Assembly: GCA_910576385.1 (NCBI GenBank)
Contig: CAJTIR010000018.1
Location: 1-64,000 of the forward strand
DNA from: Lachnospiraceae bacterium
GTDB taxonomy: Bacteria; Bacillota; Clostridia; Lachnospirales; Lachnospiraceae
DNA: 64,000 nucleotides
Reading direction: 5' to 3'
Position numbers and translations under genes: made by a program. The notes under the pieces were generated by a model that was not told where the DNA came from, ran no database searches, and saw only the letters and a program-made list of their open reading frames with translations. Numbering within the stretch: the first letter of the stretch is position 1; every line of letters starts with the position of its first letter. Positions 53,262 through 63,098 of this stretch are shown here, piece by piece.

Positions 53262-54776
53262 ATGAAGAACAAACCAAACACACGAATCGGCGCTATCTAT
53301 GTCCGTGTCAGCACGGGAAGACAAGATGAACATGAACTTTCTCCAGATTCTCAGATCAAACTTGCCCTAGAATATGCCGCCAAAAATCAGATCACAGTCC
53401 CAACAGCATATATATTTCATGAAAAAGGAGGCGTATCTGGCAAACATGCCGATAAACGCCCCTATTTTCAGAAAATGATCGGCCTTGCCAAAAGTGAAGA
53501 CCATCCCATTGATGTGATTTTAGTGTGGAAATACAGCCGATTTGCCCGAAACCAGGAAGAAAGCATTGTCTATAAAACCATGCTGCGAAAAAATTGTAAA
53601 GTAGATGTGATCAGTATCTCAGAACCTCTGGTAGAGGGACCTTTTGGAAGTTTGATTGAACGAATTATAGAATGGATGGATGAATATTATGTAATTCGGC
53701 TTTCTGGCGAAGTAGTACGGGGCATGACGGAAAATGCCAAGCGCGGTAATTTTCAGGCGCGGCCTCCGCTGGGCTATCGCATCGAACACAGAGGGGAACC
53801 CCCCGTTATCGTTCCTAAGGAAGCAGAAATTGTCAAGTTAATTTTTCAAAAATATGTGCAGGAACATCTCTCAATCCTGGAAATCTGCCGCCAGCTAAAC
53901 AATATGGGACTGAAAACCCGCCAGAATAAAAATTTTGAAAAACGATCCCTTACATACATCTTGCAAAATATATCTTACACTGGAAAAGTCCGCTGGAATC
54001 GCATGGAAAACGAGAGTAACCGGCTTAAACCAGAATCCGAATGGATTATTGCAGATGGAAAGCAGCCTGCCATTATCTCAGAAGAACTATTTGCCGCTGC
54101 ACAAAAACGCTTTCAAACAGAATATTCGCCAAAATACCGTAAGCCCTCTGTTGCAGTCACTCACTGGCTGGGCGGTCTCTTAAAGTGTTCTGCCTGCGGC
54201 TGCACCCTCTCAACCTCTAAACAGACAGACAAACGCTATGGCCGCACTTATTTTCACTTTCAATGCTGTGGTTATCTCAAAGGAACATGCAGTGTTTCTC
54301 ACAGCATCAGCGAAAAAAAGATCGTACCTCATATTTTGGAAGCTCTCAATAAAGTCTTAGATACCTATACAATGACCTTTGAAATCCCAGACCAAACACT
54401 TCCTGATACCCAGTCTGAACAGACTTTATTACAACATGCACTGGAAAAACTTAATCAAAAAGAAGCCCGCATTAAACAGGCTTATCGAGATGGTATTGAC
54501 ACGATAGACGAATATAAAGAACAGAAAGAAATTCTCCAACAAGAACATGACGCACTCTGTCAGCAGCTTACCGCACTTACAGAAAATCAGATGACAACTG
54601 CTGCAACTATTAGACATAATATTTCTAAGGTTTCCTCTGTCTGTGAACTTTTGATGGATGATACCGTTTCGATGACGCAGAAAAATGAAGCGCTAAAAGG
54701 AATTGTTGAAAAAATTGTTTTTCATAAGGCTGAAAACTCCATCAGTTTGTTTTTTTATAGCAACTCAAACTTGTAA
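53262..54776 (+). CDS. Large serine recombinase (SpoIVCA/resolvase type)
   Basis: A 504-residue site-specific recombinase. N-terminal resolvase domain with the catalytic Ser in AIYVRVSTGRQDEHELSPDS (about residue 17) and Arg in WKYSRFARNQEES. Recombinase domain (ENAKRGNFQARPPLGYRIEH; ILEICRQLNNMGLKTRQNKN). Zinc ribbon LLKCSACGCTLSTSK ... CCGYLKGTCSVSH. A coiled coil covers about 385-450. All key residues are present. No phage, conjugative or transposon genes adjoin it, and no attachment-site duplication is evident, so it is an orphan: a relic of an excised element, or an enzyme with a dedicated site. Possibly paired with the divergent 53-aa gene. Confidence 0.92.
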   Translation: MKNKPNTRIGAIYVRVSTGRQDEHELSPDSQIKLALEYAAKNQITVPTAYIFHEKGGVSGKHADKRPYFQKMIGLAKSEDHPIDVILVWKYSRFARNQEESIVYKTMLRKNCKVDVISISEPLVEGPFGSLIERIIEWMDEYYVIRLSGEVVRGMTENAKRGNFQARPPLGYRIEHRGEPPVIVPKEAEIVKLIFQKYVQEHLSILEICRQLNNMGLKTRQNKNFEKRSLTYILQNISYTGKVRWNRMENESNRLKPESEWIIADGKQPAIISEELFAAAQKRFQTEYSPKYRKPSVAVTHWLGGLLKCSACGCTLSTSKQTDKRYGRTYFHFQCCGYLKGTCSVSHSISEKKIVPHILEALNKVLDTYTMTFEIPDQTLPDTQSEQTLLQHALEKLNQKEARIKQAYRDGIDTIDEYKEQKEILQQEHDALCQQLTALTENQMTTAATIRHNISKVSSVCELLMDDTVSMTQKNEALKGIVEKIVFHKAENSISLFFYSNSNL

Positions 54777-54846
54777 ACTACCCATAGTCTGTCTGAAGCG
54801 AATGGGCTTCCTGCTTCATCGGTCTGCGCTTCGATTTTTGGCTGCC

Positions 54847-54948
54847 TTACCCCACCTGCCTAAGCCAGTGGGATTCCGGCAGCCTTATTTCACAAGCTCT
54901 TACGCTTACTGTTAGTGCAGCATCTTCCGTACCATATACATTAGTATA
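54847..54948 (-). pseudogene. Possible TnpB C-terminal scrap and right end of an IS605-type element
   Basis: A minus-strand frame overlapping the smpB stop reads VYGTEDAALTVSVRACEIRL then PESHWLRQVG to a stop. Near it, CCCACtggcttaggcaGGTGGG forms a short hairpin. The peptide end and hairpin resemble what I remember of TnpB tails and right ends of IS200/IS605-type elements. No TnpA or TnpB core is present. Weak call from memory; it may be chance. Confidence 0.3.
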
Positions 54949-55408
54949 GATTTTTGACCTTAAACTCTCGCTCAGATTCTCTGCGCATATCTTTCTTGGC
55001 AATATCCTGCCGTTTATCGTAGAGCTTCTTACCTCTGGCCAACGCAATTTCCACTTTTACCAGACTGCCCTTAAAATAGACCTGCAGAGGAACCACGGTA
55101 AATCCTTTCTCTGTGATTTTGCCGGCAATTTTATTGATCTCATATTTGTGCAATAACAATTTCCTTGGACGCAGTGGATCTTTATTAAAAATATTTCCCT
55201 TTTCATAAGGGCTGATATGCATTCCATAGATGATAAGCTCACCGTTCTCAATACGGATAAAAGATTCCTTAACAGAACACTTTCCCATCCGCAGTGATTT
55301 TACCTCTGTCCCCGCAAGACTAATCCCTGCCTCATATTTATCCTCGATAAAATAATCATGAAATGCCTTCTTATTATTTGCAATCAGTTTGATACTATCT
55401 TTCCCCAT
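54941..55408 (-). CDS. smpB: SsrA-binding protein SmpB
   Basis: A 155-residue SmpB, the tmRNA partner in ribosome rescue. Beta-barrel core [60 protein letters not shown] and [15 protein letters not shown], then the C-terminal tail [20 protein letters not shown] that inserts in the mRNA channel. Full length. Downstream of rnr, a common pairing (secG-rnr-smpB). The tmRNA gene itself is not seen in the window. Confidence 0.97.
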   Translation of the reverse strand: MGKDSIKLIANNKKAFHDYFIEDKYEAGISLAGTEVKSLRMGKCSVKESFIRIENGELIIYGMHISPYEKGNIFNKDPLRPRKLLLHKYEINKIAGKITEKGFTVVPLQVYFKGSLVKVEIALARGKKLYDKRQDIAKKDMRRESEREFKVKNLY

Positions 55409-55442
55409 TCTAATTCCTTTCTTCCTGCTATTCCTCTCAGAA

Positions 55443-55515
55443 CCCTAACCACAGACATGCCAGCCTCGCTGTGATACACCTCTGCCAAAGCTTTTGTCTG
55501 TGGCTGAGGAAATTA
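55443..55515. repeat. Imperfect stem-loop upstream of smpB
   Basis: CCCTAACCACAGAC ... GTCTGTGGCTGAGG encloses about 40 bases. It lies in the rnr-smpB gap beside family B copy 3. A similar CCCTAAGCCACAGAC string lies beside copy 1 at about 5768. Confidence 0.35.
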
Positions 55516-55521
55516 TTCACC

Positions 55522-55593
55522 TTCCTGAAAATAAATATTCATTTCTTTGCAAACAAATTTGAAAGATTTCAATATCTATTTTCATGGGTTCTC
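55522..55593. repeat. Palindromic dispersed repeat, family B, copy 3
   Basis: The right arm TTTGAAAGATTTCAATATCT followed by ATTTTCATGGGTTCT is mirrored by a left arm CTGAAAATAAATATTCATTT followed by CTTTGCAAA. Ends 3 bases before the rnr stop region. Confidence 0.55.
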
Positions 55594-55596
55594 ATA

Positions 55597-57717
55597 TTAC
55601 GCCAAAACAAAATCAATCGTTCTCATCAATTTATCTGTATCGGCCACCAACACCTCAATTTTTTGTCCCAGCTTGTAAGTCTTGCCGCTCGTCTCTCCTG
55701 TCAGTTCATAATTCTCCTCATCAAAGTGATAATAATCATCCGTCAGATTGGTGACATGAATCATGCCTTCCACGGTATTCGGCAGTTCCACATACATACC
55801 CCATGCCGTGACACTGGAAATCACTCCCTCAAATACCTCTCCAATATGCTCTGACATATATTCCACTTTTTTCAATTTATCGGTTTCCCGTTCTGCTTCG
55901 TCAGCTCTGCGCTCTCTGGTACTGGACTGTGCGGCCACCTCCGGCAAAATCTGCTCATAGTGGGAAATTCGTTTTTCATTCATCTTCCCTCGCAGCGTTT
56001 CCTTAATAATACGGTGAATCTGCAAATCTGGATAACGGCGAATCGGCGAGGTGAAATGACAATAATAGGAAGTTGCCAATCCAAAATGTCCGGTGCTCTG
56101 CGTACTGTATTTTGCTTGTTTCATAGAACGCAGCGTCAAGCGGCTGATCAATGGCTCCTGTGGCGTATCTTCTATTTTTTCCAACAATTTTTGTAATTCC
56201 TTCGGATGAATTTCATCCTGGCCAATCTTGATGGAATAACCAAAATTATTGATAAATGTCCCCAATTTGCGGATCTTTTCTGGATCTGGGGTATCGTGCA
56301 CCCGATAGACAAAAGGTAATTCCTGCCAGAAGAAATCCTGCGCCACCGTCTCATTGGCAATCAGCATAAAATCCTCGATAATACGCGTCGCCACATTGCG
56401 CTCATATGGCTTGATCTCCAATGGTCTTCCCTGAGAATCAAGGACAATCTTTGTCTCAGGAAAATCAAAATCAATCGAACCTCGCTTTCTGCGCTTCTCC
56501 CTGAGAATTGCCGCCAACTCCTCCATCAATTCAAACATTGGCACCAATTCCTGATATTTTTCCCGCTCCTGCTGATCTTGATCTTTTAAAATCTTGCGCA
56601 CACTGGTATAACTCATTCTCTGGTCTACCCGCACCACAGTCTCTGCAAGTTGATGGTCAATCACAGTACCTTTCTTGTCAATCAGCATAATACAGCTTAA
56701 GGCCAGCCTGTCCTCTCCGGCATTCAAGGAACAAATACCATTTGAAAGGATATGTGGCAGCATAGGAATGACCCGATCTACCAAGTACACACTAGTCCCT
56801 CGTTCCAAGGCTTCTGCATCCAGGGCGCTGCGCTCCTGCACATAATTTGTCACATCCGCAATGTGTACGCCCAAACGGTAATTTTCTCCCTCTTTTGTCA
56901 GAGTAATGGCATCGTCCAAGTCTTTGGCATCCTCGCCATCGATTGTCACCATCTGCCAGTCCCGCACATCCATTCTTCCAGCCATATCTGCGCCGCTTAC
57001 TGGCTTAGACACATTTTCTGCCTGTTTCAGTACTTTTTCTGAAAACTCCATTGGCAGGTCATACCCTTTTACAATAGACATGATATCCGTCCCCGGATCA
57101 TTGATATGTCCGATAATTTCTACAATTTTCCCCTCTGGATTCTTGCGCTCATTTCCATAATCAGTGATTTTGGCGACCACCTTATGGCCATCCACAGCGC
57201 CGTGGCAATGCTCCTGTGGAATAAAGATATCCTGTCCAAGCTTAAAATTATCGGGAATCACAAATCCAAAATTTTTATTCTTCTGGAACGTTCCCACAAC
57301 TTTGCTAATTCCCCTCTGCAAAATTTTAACCACAGCGCCTTCCCGCCGTTTTCCTGTATGTCCTGGAAGCAGGGAAACCTGCACTCGATCGCCATGCATC
57401 GCGCCATTTACTGCGGATTCCGAGATAAAGATATCCTCCGCTTCCCCCTCCACAGTGACAAATCCAAAACCCCTGGCATTTCCAACAAACACACCTGTGA
57501 TATATTTTCCTTCTGCTTTGCTGTATTTTCCACGCTTTGAAAGTTCAATCCTGCCCTCTGCCAGAAGCTGATTGAGCACCTCCTCCAATGCCGGACGTTC
57601 TTCCCTTGGCACATCTAAAAATACAGCCAGCTCTTTGAGTTTCATGGGTACATAGATGTCACTGCACATCAACTCATAGATCGTTTTTTTTCTATTTTCC
57701 AATAATTCTCTCTCCAT
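55597..57717 (-). CDS. rnr: Ribonuclease R
   Basis: A 706-residue 3'-to-5' exoribonuclease that degrades structured RNA. N-terminal winged helix (MKLKELAVFLDVPREERPAL), cold-shock domains (GVFVGNARGFGFVTVEGEAE; FGFVIPDNFKLGQDIFIPQE), RNB catalytic centre with the metal Asp cluster DGEDAKDLDDAITL (about residues 265-278), and a C-terminal S1 domain (EVFEGVISSVTAWGMYVELP). ATG 57717 follows TAGGAGAAG; the frame starts at 57735 without such a site. In the usual secG-rnr-smpB order. Confidence 0.97.
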   Translation of the reverse strand: MERELLENRKKTIYELMCSDIYVPMKLKELAVFLDVPREERPALEEVLNQLLAEGRIELSKRGKYSKAEGKYITGVFVGNARGFGFVTVEGEAEDIFISESAVNGAMHGDRVQVSLLPGHTGKRREGAVVKILQRGISKVVGTFQKNKNFGFVIPDNFKLGQDIFIPQEHCHGAVDGHKVVAKITDYGNERKNPEGKIVEIIGHINDPGTDIMSIVKGYDLPMEFSEKVLKQAENVSKPVSGADMAGRMDVRDWQMVTIDGEDAKDLDDAITLTKEGENYRLGVHIADVTNYVQERSALDAEALERGTSVYLVDRVIPMLPHILSNGICSLNAGEDRLALSCIMLIDKKGTVIDHQLAETVVRVDQRMSYTSVRKILKDQDQQEREKYQELVPMFELMEELAAILREKRRKRGSIDFDFPETKIVLDSQGRPLEIKPYERNVATRIIEDFMLIANETVAQDFFWQELPFVYRVHDTPDPEKIRKLGTFINNFGYSIKIGQDEIHPKELQKLLEKIEDTPQEPLISRLTLRSMKQAKYSTQSTGHFGLATSYYCHFTSPIRRYPDLQIHRIIKETLRGKMNEKRISHYEQILPEVAAQSSTRERRADEAERETDKLKKVEYMSEHIGEVFEGVISSVTAWGMYVELPNTVEGMIHVTNLTDDYYHFDEENYELTGETSGKTYKLGQKIEVLVADTDKLMRTIDFVLA

Positions 57718-57749
57718 ATCTTCTCCTAATTGCACGAATGCGCATAATA

Positions 57750-57797
57750 TTTCTCATCTTATAGGAAATCCGAAGGAATTTCCTATAAGATGAGAAA
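57750..57797. repeat. Perfect 20-bp inverted repeat between secG and rnr
   Basis: Left arm 57750-57769 (TTTCTCATCTTATAGGAAAT) and right arm 57778-57797 are exact complements. The minus-strand loop TCCTTCGG contains a C(UUCG)G tetraloop, so the secG-rnr transcript would form a very stable hairpin just before the rnr ribosome site. Confidence 0.7.
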
Positions 57798-57819
57798 AGA
57801 CTGCCGCACCCGACAGTCT
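57798..57819 (-). terminator. Possible secG terminator
   Basis: Minus strand: AGACTG-tcgggtgcgg-CAGTCT followed by TTTTCT, 9 bases after the secG stop. The short stem and T-run would end some but not all transcripts, leaving read-through into rnr. Confidence 0.5.
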
Positions 57820-57827
57820 CCTAAGTT

Positions 57828-58067
57828 CTAAAAGCTTCCAATATTTAATACAGCCGCAATCACCAAGAATAAAAATACCATGATCCTGGTAGCCATTACA
57901 AGTCTTCCTTCCATAGAACGTCCCTTGTTCTTGCCCCAGTATGTATCTGCGGCGCCGCTGATAGCTCCAAGTCCTGCTGATTTGCCTTCCTGCATCAAAA
58001 CGATTACTGTCAACGCAATACTGATTATGATAAATGCTACAATCAAAACTGTCTTTAATACTGCCAT
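57828..58067 (-). CDS. secG: Preprotein translocase subunit SecG
   Basis: A 79-residue membrane protein with two helices (LKTVLIVAFIIISIALTVIV; ATRIMVFLFLVIAAVLNIGS) joined by the conserved SecG loop LMQEGKSAGLGAISGAADTY WGKNKG. Part of the SecYEG channel. ATG 58067 follows GGAGG; the in-frame start at 58088 has no site. Confidence 0.94.
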   Translation of the reverse strand: MAVLKTVLIVAFIIISIALTVIVLMQEGKSAGLGAISGAADTYWGKNKGRSMEGRLVMATRIMVFLFLVIAAVLNIGSF

Positions 58068-58214
58068 TTCAAACACACCTCCTGCCAATAATACTGCTCA
58101 TAACTTTTCTCATATTATCATATCTTGGTATATTTTTCAATAACTTTTAGATAAAAATTAGTAACTATTCATCCTTTCAGACAACAAACATTACAGTTCC
58201 CTTCGTCAGTACAA

Positions 58215-58320
58215 TTCAAGAAACGCCCTTAGCATTCTTGCTGTGAGGTGCGAGTCAGTCACACTGACAAAAACAAGTCCGCACCTCTGCAATCCCACCA
58301 GAATCTTTTATCTCAATATT
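58215..58320. repeat. Dispersed three-hairpin repeat, family A, copy 3
   Basis: TCAAGAAACGCCCTTAGCAT then TCTTGCTGTGAGGTGCGAG ... ACTGACA ... AAGTCCGCACCTCTGCAATC ... TTTTATCTCAAT. Same order and orientation as copy 2 but more diverged, and the last stem is incomplete. It lies in the eno-secG gap. Confidence 0.65.
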
Positions 58321-58393
58321 GACTGACAAGTGGACTGTAACTAACATTTCCTATATAAAATTAATGATCTAAAACTAATATAAATATTTGTCT

Positions 58394-59758
<1,365 letters not shown>

Positions 59759-59876
59759 CTACTAAGTGATAGAAATTTCATATACAATTCTAGGTAAATA
59801 TTTTATTTCATACAAAAGCACAAAATATAGAACGCACTAAGCTTTTTACTGCTAAAATATTGAGTCATGCAATTAC

Positions 59877-60236
59877 CTAATTAGACATAGAAAAACAGCT
59901 TATATGGTAACAATACAAGCTGTCTATCTTTCTTCTTTTTACAGTATTTGCAGAAATTTGGTAATTATGCGGGCCTGAACAAATTATTACTCCGCCAGAG
60001 GTTTTCTTTCCATCTGCTCCATAACGTAAGACATTGGATAATAAATTGTATATCATTCTTTGAAGAGCATCCCTGTCATCTTGTACAAACATAGTCGTTT
60101 CTGGAATCCCGATCTCAACCTCAAATTCTATCTTTAATAAAATCTCATAAAACTCCAAAACATTTTCCCTACATACCTCTTCCAAATATCACGGCCAAAG
60201 GTGTTTTTATATCATGGGAGATATTAGACAAGCAAA
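59877..60236 (-). pseudogene. Sensor histidine kinase relic
   Basis: Near 60,220 the minus strand reads CLSNISHDIKTPLAVIFGR, a histidine-kinase H-box. After a short damaged stretch a frame from 60185 reads VCRENVLEFYEILLKIEFEV and RDALQRMIYNLLSNVLRYGA, the start of the ATPase domain with its N-box, and then loses the family pattern. The sensor part and the G-boxes are missing. It is unrelated in sequence to the intact kinase at 63098 and looks like the remains of another two-component system. Confidence 0.65.
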
Positions 60237-60476
60237 ACCAGGCTAAAATGGCCTGCGCAAAATTTGGCACAAGCACTTTCACGGTCAAATGCTGCAACCA
60301 TTTCAAAATTCTCTGTTATTAAAAATTTTTTTAATATGTCATTTCATTAAATAATCTCCTTCTAATTCTATTGTAAACGATAACAATGAAAATTTCAAAT
60401 ATAGATACAATAAGATTAAAGTGAAAAGAACTTTAAACTTTTTTCTATTTCAGTTAGGAGCGTATTCGCTTGCCCT
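60237..60476. other. Gap with no recognisable gene
   Basis: AT-rich sequence between the kinase relic and the 4Fe-4S/FMN-binding gene. No terminator, tRNA or protein-like frame noticed. Confidence 0.35.
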
Positions 60477-62237
60477 CTATCTTCCTCTTTTTCTTCTTCT
60501 ATAGCGCCTCTGTCTAGGAACGTTTGAATCAGGTAGCGCCTGGTTTGGATTGTCAAATTCTTTTCCAAGTGCATTGGAAACTGCTTCTATAATACTATTA
60601 CTCGAAAAGGTAGCTCCGCTGACTGCCTGTACATCCAACGATTGGGAATCTATAATTTCACGGATAACAACTCCCTCTGCACGGGTAAAAAATTCGCTGT
60701 CATCCTCATAAGAATTGACTGTGATATCAGTAATGGCACCATTTTCTACTACAACAGAAACTTTCGTCGTTCCTCGAAATCCAGTTCCTGTCCCTTCATA
60801 TGTGCCGTCAGAAACAGTAGATAGATCAAAACCCCCAGACGGCTGAGGTTCCTCTGAATTCTCATTGGGCTGCGCTTGGTTTTCCTTCGTCCCTGGTTCC
60901 TCTGGACTCTTATCAGGCTGCGCTTGGTTTTCCTCCTTCTCTGTCTCCTCTGGACTTCCATCCGTCTCAAATTCCTCTGGATTTCCATCAGGCTCCATGC
61001 TGGTATCTTCTTGCTCTGTTGTCTCAGCGGCCAACTCCACTGCCTCTGAAACTGCTTCTATCAGACTGTTACTGGAAAAAGTAGCTCCACTGACGGCATC
61101 AACTTCCAGGGACTGGCCTGATATAATTTCACGGATGACGGAAGATTGTGCTTTATTAAAAAATTCGCTGTCATCTTCGTAGGAAAGTACTGTAATATCT
61201 GTAATATATCCATTCTCCACTGTCACCTGCACGTTTGTATCACCGCGAAACCCTTTGCCTGTACCAGTAGTAACACCATCTTTATATTTGCCATTTTGTT
61301 TTTTCTCCGAAATATCTTCTGTGGACGTCGATTCCGAAACAGCCGATTCCAAAACGGTTGGCTCAGAATCCGTCGATTCCGAAACAGCTAAATTAGAAAT
61401 ATTCGCTGATGTAATATTTCCCACGATCACCATACCGCCTATCACCGTGGCAGCAGTTGTCCCTGCCACAGCGCCTTTGGGACTGGCAGACAGACTTTCC
61501 CGCGGACATATAGTCAGACATTGCATACAATTGATACATTCTCCTGAAGTCACCGTGTCTTTTTTTGGTACATCAATTCCCATACTGCATCTTTTGGTAC
61601 ATAGACCACAATTGATACAAGTATCATTTTGACGATGTATCTGATAGGCTCTTTTACTAGAGACAATTGCAAATATGGCTCCCAGGGGACACAGATAACG
61701 GCAGAAAAAACGCTCTATAAAAATGGAACAGATCAGTATCGCCATTAATATGAAAAAACCCGCGGTTGGTATTGCCGCTGATACTGCGGAGAGATTTCCA
61801 GATACTAACATCCCAAACACGCCCCAGGGATTATAAGAGGAATCTACAGGCAGCGCCAAAATCCAAATACCAACAACAAGGAATATGAAAATAAAATACT
61901 TTATAAACTTCAGTAGATGATCAAACTGTGGCGGAAGCTGACGTTTTGTAGGAAATATTTTTTTAGATAAAAACGCAGTCAATTCCTGCAATGTTCCAAA
62001 AAAACAGACAAATCCACAGAAAAAACGCCCCCACAATGCTGTAATGATAAATACTGTCAATACAGTAATAAGTTGTGCAGACAGTGCATAGACCGAAAAA
62101 CGGTCTTTGATTAATGCTGTCAATATATCTCCCACCGCGGAAAACACAGTAATAAACAATCCTGGAAACAAAAGAAAGGCAGCAACTTGAACAATATGCC
62201 GCATGAACTGCGTAAAAGAAATATGTTTTTTACTCAT
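60477..62237 (-). CDS. NapH/RnfG-like membrane 4Fe-4S protein with two FMN-binding domains
   Basis: A 586-residue membrane redox protein. Residues 1-200 have about five helices and the NapH/polyferredoxin motifs RFFCGFVCFFGTLQEL and RFFCRYLCPLGAIFAI. Two 4Fe-4S clusters follow: CINCGLCTKRCSMG and CINCMQCLTICPRE. After a helix (about 270-290) come two FMN_bind domains outside the membrane, each with KGFRGDTNVQ/TGFRGTTKVS, YEDDSEFF and the flavin-attachment motif VSGATFSSNS (Thr would carry FMN). They are separated by an acidic Pro/Glu-rich spacer of three similar units (EETEKEENQAQPDKSPEEPG). The Arg-rich tail is RQRRYRRRKRGR. It probably moves electrons from the cytoplasm to an extracytoplasmic flavin. 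ATG 62237 follows GGGAGG. Divergent from a two-component system that may control it. Confidence 0.88.
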   Translation of the reverse strand: MSKKHISFTQFMRHIVQVAAFLLFPGLFITVFSAVGDILTALIKDRFSVYALSAQLITVLTVFIITALWGRFFCGFVCFFGTLQELTAFLSKKIFPTKRQLPPQFDHLLKFIKYFIFIFLVVGIWILALPVDSSYNPWGVFGMLVSGNLSAVSAAIPTAGFFILMAILICSIFIERFFCRYLCPLGAIFAIVSSKRAYQIHRQNDTCINCGLCTKRCSMGIDVPKKDTVTSGECINCMQCLTICPRESLSASPKGAVAGTTAATVIGGMVIVGNITSANISNLAVSESTDSEPTVLESAVSESTSTEDISEKKQNGKYKDGVTTGTGKGFRGDTNVQVTVENGYITDITVLSYEDDSEFFNKAQSSVIREIISGQSLEVDAVSGATFSSNSLIEAVSEAVELAAETTEQEDTSMEPDGNPEEFETDGSPEETEKEENQAQPDKSPEEPGTKENQAQPNENSEEPQPSGGFDLSTVSDGTYEGTGTGFRGTTKVSVVVENGAITDITVNSYEDDSEFFTRAEGVVIREIIDSQSLDVQAVSGATFSSNSIIEAVSNALGKEFDNPNQALPDSNVPRQRRYRRRKRGR

Positions 62238-62402
62238 AATAAAACCTCCCAGTGAAATATCAAATATGTACAAGTTATCGTTCACTCATCCGTCAATCAT
62301 GAACTGTAACAGTCTATACTTAATATAAAAAAGAAATATTGAAATTATATTGAAGAATTTCAACTTCTGTGCCATACTTTGAAATAGAAGGAGTGGTACT
62401 TT

Positions 62403-63098
62403 ATGAAATTATTAGTGGTTGAAGATGAAGACGGTATTCGCGAAGCGCTGATTCATGAACTTTGTGCGGAAGGATATCTTGCAGATGGAGCCTGCGATGG
62501 AGAGGAAGGACTTGATTTGATTTGTACTGGAGTTTATGATCTTGTCATACTTGATATTATGCTGCCAAAACGCAGCGGACTAGATATTCTCCACACCATC
62601 CGACAGCAAAAAAGTACCATTCCAGTGATCCTATTAACTGCCCGCTCTGCGATTGATGATAAAGTAGAGGGTATGGACTGCGGTGCAGATGATTATCTGA
62701 CCAAACCTTTTGCTTTTCCAGAACTGCTGGCACGCATCCGCATGGTATCACGCAGACACTATCAAACAGCAGTTGTCGACAACAACCTCTATGCTGGTAA
62801 TCTGATCTTAGACACTGGCAGACATGAATTAGCCTCCACCGTCACAGAACGCCGCATTCGGCTAGGAAACAAAGAATACCAGTTATTGGAATATTTGATG
62901 CATAATACAGGACAAATTCTCAGTCGTGAACAGATTACAGAAAAAATCTGGGGATATGATTCCAACGCGGAATACAATAATGTGGATGTCTACATTTCCT
63001 TTCTCAGAAAAAAACTTCAATTTGTGTTCTCAGATATGCAGATTCGCACAATTAGAAGCGTTGGCTATATTTTACAACATCAAGAGGAGTCCCTGTGA
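62403..63098 (+). CDS. OmpR/PhoB-family response regulator
   Basis: A 231-residue response regulator. Receiver domain MKLLVVEDEDGIREALIHEL with the phospho-Asp in YDLVILDIMLPKRSGLDILH (Asp about residue 51) and Lys in ADDYLTKPFAFPELLARIR. Winged-helix DNA-binding domain at about 130-228 (GNKEYQLLEYLMHNTGQILS; VDVYISFLRKKLQF; IRTIRSVGYILQ). ATG 62403 follows GAAGGAG. Its TGA overlaps the kinase ATG (TGATG). It is divergent from the 4Fe-4S/FMN-binding gene with a 165-base shared promoter region. Confidence 0.95.
   Translation: MKLLVVEDEDGIREALIHELCAEGYLADGACDGEEGLDLICTGVYDLVILDIMLPKRSGLDILHTIRQQKSTIPVILLTARSAIDDKVEGMDCGADDYLTKPFAFPELLARIRMVSRRHYQTAVVDNNLYAGNLILDTGRHELASTVTERRIRLGNKEYQLLEYLMHNTGQILSREQITEKIWGYDSNAEYNNVDVYISFLRKKLQFVFSDMQIRTIRSVGYILQHQEESL

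Noticed and set aside
54777-54940. tmRNA (ssrA) beside smpB
   Set aside because: I looked for the tRNA-Ala-like ends and a tag reading frame on both strands next to smpB and in 55409-55596. Neither was found.
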